Origin: an uncultured Oscillospiraceae bacterium
GTDB taxonomy: Bacteria; Bacillota; Clostridia; Oscillospirales; Oscillospiraceae
Length of the DNA stretch: 26,062 bases
Reading direction: 5' to 3'
Assembly (NCBI GenBank): GCA_944385775.1
Contig: CALWYM010000115.1
Span: 1-26,062 of the forward strand
Below, piece by piece: positions 1 through 5,871 of this stretch. How positions within the stretch are numbered: the stretch's first letter is position 1; each line of letters opens with the position of its first letter. Under the pieces are notes generated by a model. The model saw only the letters and a list, made by a program, of their open reading frames with translations. It searched no databases and was not told where the DNA came from. Position numbers and translations under genes: made by a program.

Positions 1-258
1 GGCACCTGCTGCGCCGGTGGGACCCGTTGGACCCACAGTACTTGCCGAACCGGCAGGTCCCGTTGGTCCCGTAGCACCAGTAGGACCTGTTGGACCAATA
101 ACACCCACAGCGCCGGTCGCTCCCGTAGGACCTGTTGGACCGGTAGCACCCGCAGGACCGGTAGGTCCCGTTGGACCGGTGAGGTACGGAAGCAGGCATA
201 CAGATCGGCATGGTTCACATGGCTTTTTACCATGTTCCTTTCTCTTATCTTTATACAT
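1..258 (-). CDS. Collagen-like Gly-X-Y repeat protein, 5' part only
   Basis: The frame runs from an ATG at 256-258 off the left edge, so only the first 86 codons are visible. An SD (CTGGAGG) lies 9-10 bases upstream. The N-terminus is a short basic, Cys-rich segment (MYKDKRKEHGKKPCEPC, then RSVCLLPYL). From residue 27 it becomes Gly-X-Y triplets dominated by GPT and GAT, with one interruption (GSASTVGPT, near residues 69-77). Threonine-rich collagen-like repeats of this kind are known from exosporium and spore-surface filament proteins of Firmicutes (BclA-like). There is no obvious hydrophobic signal peptide, which also fits a mother-cell-assembled spore protein. Location on the spore is inference. 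The plus-strand frame rich in GPVGP is only its antisense shadow. Confidence 0.82.
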   Translation of the reverse strand, partial: MYKDKRKEHGKKPCEPCRSVCLLPYLTGPTGPTGPAGATGPTGPTGATGAVGVIGPTGPTGATGPTGPAGSASTVGPTGPTGAAGA

Positions 259-289
259 TGATTTGAAACCTCCAGTTTAAACCTTATCA

Positions 290-317
290 TATTCTATGAA
301 GCGAAAAATAGGTTGGT
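290..317 (-). promoter_or_regulatory. Candidate sigma-K-type promoter of the collagen-like gene
   Basis: On the minus strand CATAGAATA (290-298) matches the sigma-K -10 pattern CATANNNTA. An AC dinucleotide (316-317) lies exactly 17 bases further upstream, as in the known AC-N16/17-CATANNNTA consensus. It sits about 30 bases upstream of the start codon. No good sigma-A pair was seen. The consensus is short and can occur by chance, so the call rests on its position and on the spore-like nature of the gene. Confidence 0.4.
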
Positions 318-396
318 TCGGATTTTTAAGTTCGCTACATTCTAAATATGTCGGAGGAGTATTTGAAATAAAGATATTTTTACTATGAAGAATATA

Positions 397-441
397 AAAA
401 GCGCTGATTTTATACCACCAATGGATAAAATCAGCGCTTTT
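397..441 (-). terminator. Terminator of the pilin-sortase operon
   Basis: A perfect 17-bp inverted repeat (397-413 and 425-441, core AAAAGCGCTGATTTTAT) encloses an 11-base loop and ends in a T-run on the minus strand. It lies 24 bases past the stop of the last sortase gene. Confidence 0.85.
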
Positions 442-465
442 ATTCAAACAAGCTTTGTCTATTTT

Positions 466-1230
466 TCAGTTGTCGCTGTTCTGGTCCTCCACACGCTCAC
501 AATATACCACATACCGCTGATAATTGTGCCCATAGGGGTGACAGGTTATCAATGTCACAAGATCCCGCCCTTCCTGAATCAGCAACTCCTGCACATCGGT
601 AGGAGAGATTATCCGAAGCTCCGCTACACGGTATGTCAGCGTTTCCCTGAAGTTTTGGATATAAATTTCGTCGCCTATTTCAAGCTTTTCAATATCCCGG
701 AACATGGCTGTACGGCTGTAACCGCGATGAGCAGCCAGCACGCAATTAGTGTTGTCTCCTCCGATTGGATACGATGTTTCGGTTAAATGAACCGCTCCCT
801 GCTTCATATTCTCTGTGTTTGCCCCCAGAAGAACAGGCAGTTCCACCTCCATTTTCGGAATAGATATATAACCAATCACATTACCTTCCAGCCCGTATTC
901 TTCAAGCGTAATTTCAGGCTGCTGATATGAAAACGGATCTTTTAGGTCTGCCTGCTTCTCGGCATACAGTTCCTCATTTCGTTTTTTCAGTTCCTGATAA
1001 AGTTCCTCAAATGGCAACTCTTCCTGAGCTTCTTCCTCGCTTTGCTTTTCATATACTGCGATTTTTTCCTCAATCTGCTGCTCAAACTCTGTTCTCTGAC
1101 GCTGAACGCCTCTTTTATAAAGCATGTCGGAAACGGTTGGATAGAGCACAACGGAAAGTCCAGCAATAAACAGCACAGCGGCAAGGCATAACATAAGAAC
1201 CATTGACCTTTTATTTCCGCTTTGCTTCAT
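466..1230 (-). CDS. Class C (pilin-polymerising) sortase, distal copy
   Basis: This 254-residue protein has an N-terminal membrane anchor (about residues 10-31), a charged helical stretch (40-95) and a sortase fold. The catalytic triad is visible: His168 in AAHRGY, Cys230 in TLITC and Arg239 in NYQRY. A lid motif DPF (98-100) in front of the barrel is typical of class C sortases, which join pilin subunits by isopeptide bonds. The family usually also has a C-terminal membrane helix; this copy ends in a short acidic tail without one, so it is anchored only at the N-terminus. The ATG at 1230 has an SD-like GAGG 5 bases upstream, and the gene overlaps the end of the preceding sortase by 20 bases, indicating tight co-translation. 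Confidence 0.92.
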   Translation of the reverse strand: MKQSGNKRSMVLMLCLAAVLFIAGLSVVLYPTVSDMLYKRGVQRQRTEFEQQIEEKIAVYEKQSEEEAQEELPFEELYQELKKRNEELYAEKQADLKDPFSYQQPEITLEEYGLEGNVIGYISIPKMEVELPVLLGANTENMKQGAVHLTETSYPIGGDNTNCVLAAHRGYSRTAMFRDIEKLEIGDEIYIQNFRETLTYRVAELRIISPTDVQELLIQEGRDLVTLITCHPYGHNYQRYVVYCERVEDQNSDN

Positions 1231-2074
1231 GTAATCCTCTGCGCCGCCCCTTTCCTGTGGAAAAGAAAATTATCACAATAACTACAATTAAAATAAGCAT
1301 TCCTACCGCTATGCCCAGGTACTGCATACGTACATCGAGACCCAGAACAGGAGTAACTCTTGCAGTCTGACGGTCCATTTCAGCTTCCTCTGGAATGTAC
1401 TCGGTACGTGTACCGCGCACCAGTAAACGGTGAGTGTTAACTCCATAGGGCGTACAGGTAATAAGAGTTACCATATCGCGCCCCTTTAACGCCTGAAGCT
1501 GCTCAAGCTCATAGGGCAAAACCGTGTTTATTTCGTCCACCTCATATGCCAGGACCTTGTTTAGGACATAGATGTAAAACCGATCTCCTATTTCCACCTG
1601 GTCCAAATTTGTAAACAGCTCAGCACTTGGAAGTCCCCGGTGTCCGGTGAGGACAGAATGGGTAAAGTCTCCGCCTATTGGCAGGGCGGTAGACTCAATA
1701 TGTCCTACGCCTTTCTGTAAAACTTCCTCACTGGTGCCGTGGTAAATAGGCAGCCTTACATCTATTTTTGGTATCTCAATATATCCCATGACCCCGTCTA
1801 TATTCAGACAATCCAGATAATTTTCCGGCAATGCGTAACCGGTGCCCGGAATGAATGGGTCACGGACAGGATCTCCCGCCAGAGTCTCGTTGTACTCCTG
1901 AGCTTTTGCCCACTCCTCATCGTAAAAGGTCTCGTCCTCAACTGCAATATCCTGTTCGTATTTTTGAATAACACCGGATTGATTGCTCTCCGCCAGCCAG
2001 TTGCTGACTACGGGATACATGAAAATTGCCGCTCCGGTCACAAACATCATCACTGCCAAGGACAAAGTAAACAA
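1211..2074 (-). CDS. Class C (pilin-polymerising) sortase, proximal copy; start uncertain
   Basis: The protein has an N-terminal membrane helix (2-22), lid motif DPF (72-74), catalytic His145 (TGHRG), Cys207 (TLITC) and Arg216 (THRLL), and a C-terminal membrane helix (about 247-269) followed by a basic tail, the full class C layout. It presumably polymerises the adjacent LPVTG protein. The start is unclear. TTG at 2074 has no SD. The same frame extends upstream through SHS and KKKK, with an ATT at 2104, to a TGA at 2114-2116, and an ATG just before that TGA. A run of nine A residues lies at 2088-2096. Removing one A would place a TTG start in frame and give MAKKKKSHSLFTLSL, a normal-looking sortase N-terminus. 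Confidence 0.9.
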   Translation of the reverse strand: MFTLSLAVMMFVTGAAIFMYPVVSNWLAESNQSGVIQKYEQDIAVEDETFYDEEWAKAQEYNETLAGDPVRDPFIPGTGYALPENYLDCLNIDGVMGYIEIPKIDVRLPIYHGTSEEVLQKGVGHIESTALPIGGDFTHSVLTGHRGLPSAELFTNLDQVEIGDRFYIYVLNKVLAYEVDEINTVLPYELEQLQALKGRDMVTLITCTPYGVNTHRLLVRGTRTEYIPEEAEMDRQTARVTPVLGLDVRMQYLGIAVGMLILIVVIVIIFFSTGKGRRRGLHEAKRK

Positions 2075-2177
2075 ACTATGGGATTTCTTTTTTTTTAGCC
2101 AAATGTTTGTGACTCACTTTGCTTTCATCCTATCATAACCAAACTCAACACGAAGGTTACACTCCGTTACAGGATAC

Positions 2178-2744
2178 TTATTTTGTCTTAGGTCCTCCGA
2201 CGGCTTTTTTGTTTTTCATCGCCGCAATTACCAAAACAACCGCCGCACCCATAAGAAGCACTCCTACCGCTGTGAACAGAACCGTACCCATACCACCGGT
2301 AACAGGCAGCTGGAAACCGCTGTCATTTTCCACCTTAAAAGAAACAAGACCGCCTGACTCACCCGTCACCTTTCCGTCAAGAACTCCATCATCTGAATCT
2401 GTTATTTCGATTTCAACAGGACCTGCCAAAAGATTATATCCTCCCGGCGCTGTAATTTCCTTGAGCCACCAGGTTCCTTCGTCCAGACCATTTAAAACGA
2501 GATTTCCCTTTGTGCTGCCACCTTCCCCTGAACCTACCTCAAGGTTAGTAGATGGGCTTATCGTATCAATTATGTGTTCCTCAAGCTCATCATTGTTTTC
2601 TGCCGCCTGTACATTAACAGAAAAAAATGATGTCTGTGCTAAAACTGAAAAAACCGAAAGGAAAAATATAACGGAAAGAGTGAACGCAATTACTTTCCTT
2701 AACATTCTCTTTTTCCGCTTTCCTGTTCGATTTATAACACTCAT
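2178..2744 (-). CDS. Short LPVTG-anchored pilin-like protein (reduced CnaB/SpaA type)
   Basis: The protein has a basic N-terminus and a hydrophobic signal sequence ending near QAA (about 50 in the longer reading). A single small domain of about 95 residues follows, then a sorting signal LPVTG, a hydrophobic helix and a basic tail. The domain holds a pilin-like E-box (WWLKEITAPGGYNLL, conserved Glu) characteristic of the last CnaB domain of Gram-positive pilins. Typical backbone pilins are 400-600 residues with several domains and a YPKN lysine motif; those are missing here. The ATG at 2744 is preferred over the ATG six bases upstream because the GGGGG ribosome-binding stretch abuts the first ATG. 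The two class C sortase genes follow on the same strand, so the three genes form a pilus-type operon. Confidence 0.85.
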   Translation of the reverse strand: MSVINRTGKRKKRMLRKVIAFTLSVIFFLSVFSVLAQTSFFSVNVQAAENNDELEEHIIDTISPSTNLEVGSGEGGSTKGNLVLNGLDEGTWWLKEITAPGGYNLLAGPVEIEITDSDDGVLDGKVTGESGGLVSFKVENDSGFQLPVTGGMGTVLFTAVGVLLMGAAVVLVIAAMKNKKAVGGPKTK

Positions 2745-2750
2745 ATACAT

Positions 2751-2951
2751 CCCCCACTGATAAAACCTTTGAATTTTAATTAATCAAAACAAACCTGTAC
2801 ATCTAAGTCACTTATACAGTTACAATAGATTATATTTTCAAGATTCCATTTCTTTACAAAAATATAATATAATTAAAAATCATTATTGATTATACAGCAT
2901 GTTAAATAAAAAGTCCACATTTATTTTTTTGTTTATTAAAAAAATAAATAA
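2751..2951. other. AT-rich spacer upstream of the pilin operon
   Basis: About 200 bases of very AT-rich DNA without a credible gene. It must hold the promoter of the minus-strand pilin operon. A TATAAT (minus, 2829-2834) is the best -10 candidate, but its best -35 partner (TTGTAA, 2854-2859) is 19 bases away, so I do not call it firmly. Confidence 0.5.
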
Positions 2952-2996
2952 ATCCACCTTTTGACGAAACTGTTCGCTTTACGTCAAAAGGTGGAT
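2952..2996 (-). terminator. Terminator of the marR-EamA operon
   Basis: A perfect 15-bp inverted repeat (2952-2966 and 2982-2996, core ATCCACCTTTTGACG) with a 15-base loop is followed on the minus strand by a T-rich stretch. It lies just past the stop of the transporter gene. Confidence 0.8.
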
Positions 2997-3011
2997 AAAC
3001 AAAAACTGTTT

Positions 3012-3875
3012 TCATGGAAGCAGCATTATCATGGTTCCTGCCACGACAGAAGCCAGTCCGACGGAGGCTTTCTTTGACTGCCGTTCATGGAACACAATAT
3101 AGGAAAACCCAATCGTTACCAAAATGCTCAGCTTATCAATAGGGACTACAACGCTGGCAAGTCCGTCCTGAAGGGCCTTATAATAGCAAAGCCATGAGGC
3201 GCCGGTCGCCAGTCCGGAAAGGCAAATAAACAATAGCTCCATTTTTGGTATCTTTCTGACTGCATGCTGTTTTCCTGCGGCAAAGACCATTACCCATGCC
3301 ATTATAAGCACAACTCCCGTACGAATGGCAGTACCGAGATTTGATTCTAACCCGGATATTCCCACTTTCCCGAGAATAGAGGTCAGGCTGGCAAACACCG
3401 CGGAGCCTACCGCATATATAAACCAGTTCTTCCCTTTCGTCTGCTCAGACTTTATATCTTTCTTTTCAATCATTAAAAAGGTGCCGGCGGCAATCATAAC
3501 AACTCCCACAGCTTTCGCCAAACTGACTTCTTCGTGAAGAAAGATAAACGCCATCAAAATCGTCAGCACTGTACTTGACTTGTCAATGGGAACTACCTTA
3601 TTAATATCTCCTAGCTGCAGCGCCCTGAAATAGCAAAGCCATGAGGCGCCGGTTGCAAGCCCGGAAAGTATTAAAAACAAAAGAGTTCTTCCTCCGATAG
3701 AGCCAATTTGGTCCTGAGAACCAACTACAAGCACCATAAGCCACGAAAAGGCAAGCACAATTACAGTACGGATAGCCGTCGCCACGGTAGAATCCGTTTT
3801 TCTTATACCGCATTTCGCAAGAATAGAGGTCACTCCGGCAAAAAATGCGGAACCAAAAGCAAATGCGACCCACAT
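3012..3875 (-). CDS. EamA-family (DMT superfamily) transporter
   Basis: This is a 287-residue, very hydrophobic protein with about ten predicted membrane helices. It is made of two EamA repeats of roughly 140 residues. Each half carries the same signature, LSGLATGASWLCY followed by (F/Y)(R/K)AL and VVPIDK, and each starts with a GSAxFA-type segment. EamA proteins export or import small metabolites; the substrate cannot be read from the sequence. It sits 38 bases downstream of a MarR repressor gene and shares its promoter, so it is probably induced when MarR binds a ligand. The ATG has a GGGGG SD nine bases upstream. The two halves are unusually alike, including a 25-bp identical DNA stretch. 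Confidence 0.92.
   Translation of the reverse strand: MWVAFAFGSAFFAGVTSILAKCGIRKTDSTVATAIRTVIVLAFSWLMVLVVGSQDQIGSIGGRTLLFLILSGLATGASWLCYFRALQLGDINKVVPIDKSSTVLTILMAFIFLHEEVSLAKAVGVVMIAAGTFLMIEKKDIKSEQTKGKNWFIYAVGSAVFASLTSILGKVGISGLESNLGTAIRTGVVLIMAWVMVFAAGKQHAVRKIPKMELLFICLSGLATGASWLCYYKALQDGLASVVVPIDKLSILVTIGFSYIVFHERQSKKASVGLASVVAGTMIMLLP
3182..3653. repeat. Direct repeat pair within the EamA gene
   Basis: A 25-bp stretch (3182-3206) recurs exactly at 3629-3653 and encodes part of the ASWLCY segment in both halves of the transporter. It reflects the internal duplication of the protein. Confidence 0.8.
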
Positions 3876-3913
3876 AAATTATACCCCCAAAAGAAAATTA
3901 CAGCTTTTAAATA

Positions 3914-4378
3914 TCAGTTACGTTCATTGATTATTTTTGTAATGTTAGGAAAACCTGATTTGCTCTCCTCCTTACATTTTCTGTACAGAATATCAAGCAG
4001 TTCGGAAAATTCCCTTCTCTCCGCTTCGTCAAGAGATGACAGCAGCCACTCATAGAACAATGCCTCAATATGAGCTTTCGAGTTTTTAAGACTCTGAGAC
4101 AGCTCCGTAGGATAAATAAGCCGGCTGCGACCGTCAGCCGGATTTATCTCCCTCCGCAAATACCCCTTTGCCTCCAGGTTCGCCGTCTGCTTTGCCACCG
4201 CGCCCTTGTCCGCCCCCAGAAGACTGCAAATTTCCGACTGCGTAATTCCGGGATTTTTACGCACCAGATGAATCAGGTCAAATTCCGCCGTACCAACTCC
4301 CTCCGCCTTCATCGTGCGTGCTGTAAATTTCCCCACTTCACGGGCAATTTTCGTAATCTTTCGCTCAGATATGTCCAT
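3914..4378 (-). CDS. MarR-family transcriptional regulator
   Basis: The 154-residue protein has the MarR layout: N-terminal helix, winged helix-turn-helix (about 40-105, with GITQSEICSLLGADKGAVAK as recognition region and the wing PADGRSRLIYPT) and a C-terminal dimerisation helix pair. MarR proteins are usually dimeric repressors that release DNA on ligand binding. The gene heads an operon with the EamA transporter and its promoter overlaps an extended inverted repeat, so autorepression together with control of the transporter is the natural reading. The SD GGTGGTGAT lies just upstream of the ATG. Confidence 0.93.
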   Translation of the reverse strand: MDISERKITKIAREVGKFTARTMKAEGVGTAEFDLIHLVRKNPGITQSEICSLLGADKGAVAKQTANLEAKGYLRREINPADGRSRLIYPTELSQSLKNSKAHIEALFYEWLLSSLDEAERREFSELLDILYRKCKEESKSGFPNITKIINERN

Positions 4379-4397
4379 TTAATCACCACCGTTAAAC

Positions 4398-4454
4398 AAA
4401 TATAGATGTACTGTCAACTATTTAGATGATAGTACATCTATATTTGATTGTCAA
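4398..4454 (-). promoter_or_regulatory. marR promoter with overlapping MarR operator
   Basis: On the minus strand TTGACA (4449-4454) and TATCAT (4426-4431) are separated by 17 bases, a strong sigma-A promoter, placing the start about 40 bases before the ATG. It overlaps a 19-bp inverted repeat (4398-4416 and 4427-4445, one mismatch, 10-base gap). Nested inside is an 18-bp palindrome, TAGATG-N6-CATCTA (4423-4440), covering the -10 box, the size expected for a MarR dimer site. A third copy of the half-site TAGATG lies at 4403-4408. Confidence 0.8.
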
Positions 4455-4528
4455 GCAGTCGGCACAAAAAAAGTTGGGCTCTGGTAAACGAATAATTATT
4501 TTTTTCAGCACAGGCAGAGGGGCGCAGA

Positions 4529-4561
4529 AAAAAGCTCTGACTTAAACAGTCAGAGCTTTTT
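4529..4561 (-). terminator. Terminator of the PepSY gene
   Basis: A perfect 14-bp stem (4529-4542 and 4548-4561, core AAGCTCTGACT) with a 5-base loop ends in T residues on the minus strand, 67 bases past the PepSY stop. Confidence 0.85.
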
Positions 4562-4627
4562 AGCTTTAGTTAATCTGCGGCGCCCGGTCGCAAAATTTGA
4601 TAAATATTTCGGGAAAATTCTCAGCTA

Positions 4628-5782
4628 TCAGTCACGATCCATGTCATAGTCGATTACAGCTCCTGATGTAGCGTTTATCTCATACTCATACTCTGTTCTT
4701 CCGCTGTAAAACTCAATATCGTAAACTGTGTAGCCATCGTCCGTATCCATCTTTGCCTTGGTGAAGGTCACCTGGTCCGCAGTAAGTCCCGCATGGTCAA
4801 GAGCAACGCTCTTTGCCTTGTCTACTGAGATGTACTGGCTCTGGCTTGGGGTCTGAGGTACTGCAAAGACTTCAGACTCACGGGTCCTCACCTTACCGGT
4901 GGTGGCGTCTATCTCATAGTCATACTTTGCTTCCGAGGTGTAAAACTCTATGTCATAGACCCTCACTCCGTCATCATAGTCCTCTTTAGCCTTTGTAAAG
5001 GTGGCAGCTGATGACTTGACTCCAGCATCGCTGAGAGCGGTCTCCTTTGCCTTATCCAAGGTCACGCCTGTGCTGGTCTGAGTATTCTGGGTAGATGGAG
5101 TAGTCTGGGTCGGCTTATTTGTAGAGGTGCTGGGGGTAGTCTGGGTTGACTGGTTTGTGGAAGTACTGGGAGTAGTTGACGCCGGAGTATTTGTGCTCTC
5201 AGGTGTTTTCCAGGTCTCTCTGCTCTTTGAAATAACAGCGCCGGTAGCTCCGTTTATGTCATACTCATACTCGCTGTCAGAGGTGTAAAAATCAACCTCA
5301 TAGACGTAAACTCCATCGTCCATGTCAAGTTTCTCTCTGGAGAAGGTAACATCGCTTTCCTTAAGTCCCGCATCGGCTAAGGCGATCTCTCTAGCATTTT
5401 CCTCAGTTATCTGTACCTGTACCGGCTGTGTGACCTGGGAGGACTGGACGTTGCCGTCAATCTCTCTTTTCACGACAGCGCCGGTGGAAGCGTCTATCGA
5501 GTAATCGTACTCAACTCCGTCCACGTAAAACTCAATCTCATAGACGAATACGCCGTGGTCATAATCAAACTCTGTTCTTGTTACTCTGGCTGACGCCGGG
5601 TCAACTCCCGCGTCGGCAAAAGCGAAGCTCTCCGCCCTGTCAGTGCCAATGGAGGAACTTTTCTTTGCCTCCGTCAGGGCGAAAACGCTCACCGTGCCCA
5701 GAACCGCTACCGCTGCAAGAGCGCATATACCGGTAGTGACTGCCTTTTTCGTTGTACCAAAAAACTTATCTTTAATCTTCAT
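4628..5782 (-). CDS. Exported protein with four PepSY domains
   Basis: The 384-residue protein starts with a basic stretch and a hydrophobic segment (13-36, ending VSVFA) that is a signal peptide or membrane anchor. Four PepSY domains follow (about 47-106, 124-186, 240-301, 319-380), each with the pattern A-DAG near its start, then (F/Y)-DDGV-VY(E/D)(V/I)(E/D)FY, then YEY-I-A-TGAV. Domains 2 and 3 are separated by a Ser/Thr/Pro/Gln linker (193-238) with 12-residue repeats. PepSY domains are small extracytoplasmic modules proposed to inhibit or chaperone secreted proteases; the target here is unknown. The gene lies 79 bases downstream of a histidine kinase gene and has its own promoter with repeats that look like a response-regulator site. 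The SD AAAGGAGAG supports the ATG. Confidence 0.88.
   Translation of the reverse strand: MKIKDKFFGTTKKAVTTGICALAAVAVLGTVSVFALTEAKKSSSIGTDRAESFAFADAGVDPASARVTRTEFDYDHGVFVYEIEFYVDGVEYDYSIDASTGAVVKREIDGNVQSSQVTQPVQVQITEENAREIALADAGLKESDVTFSREKLDMDDGVYVYEVDFYTSDSEYEYDINGATGAVISKSRETWKTPESTNTPASTTPSTSTNQSTQTTPSTSTNKPTQTTPSTQNTQTSTGVTLDKAKETALSDAGVKSSAATFTKAKEDYDDGVRVYDIEFYTSEAKYDYEIDATTGKVRTRESEVFAVPQTPSQSQYISVDKAKSVALDHAGLTADQVTFTKAKMDTDDGYTVYDIEFYSGRTEYEYEINATSGAVIDYDMDRD
5105..5176. repeat. Two 36-bp tandem repeats coding for the Thr/Ser-rich linker
   Basis: The units 5141-5176 and 5105-5140 encode TTPSTSTNQSTQ and TTPSTSTNKPTQ. A third, partial unit follows. Such a flexible linker could expand or contract by slippage. 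Confidence 0.75.
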
Positions 5783-5811
5783 GGAATTATCTCTCCTTTC
5801 GTTGTGGCTTA

Positions 5812-5871
5812 AGTATAGCAGCGGAAAATTAGAGAAAAATTAGAGAAAGATTAAAATAACATTAGAGAAGT
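5812..5871 (-). promoter_or_regulatory. PepSY-gene promoter with four 11-bp direct repeats (likely response-regulator sites)
   Basis: Read on the plus strand, ATTAGAG begins at 5828, 5839 and 5861, and a degenerate copy, ATTAAAA, at 5850, giving four units at exact 11-bp steps (5828-5871). On the minus strand, the direction of transcription, a TATACT -10 box (5812-5817) follows, and its expected -35 position (5835-5840) holds ATTTTT, a poor match. OmpR/PhoP-family regulators bind tandem direct repeats with about 11-bp phasing next to or over the -35 region and activate weak promoters. The neighbouring response regulator is therefore the obvious candidate. The last repeat overlaps the stop codon of the kinase gene. 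Confidence 0.72.

Noticed and set aside
17..280. Plus-strand frame rich in GPVGP, starting at 17
   Set aside because: It is antisense to the collagen-like gene, which has the SD, promoter and a natural Cys-rich start on the minus strand; antisense of GPT repeats reads as GPV by chance.
5105..5176. CRISPR-like or short tandem array
   Set aside because: The 36-bp units are in-frame coding repeats of the PepSY linker with no spacers; no CRISPR or cas genes are present in the window.
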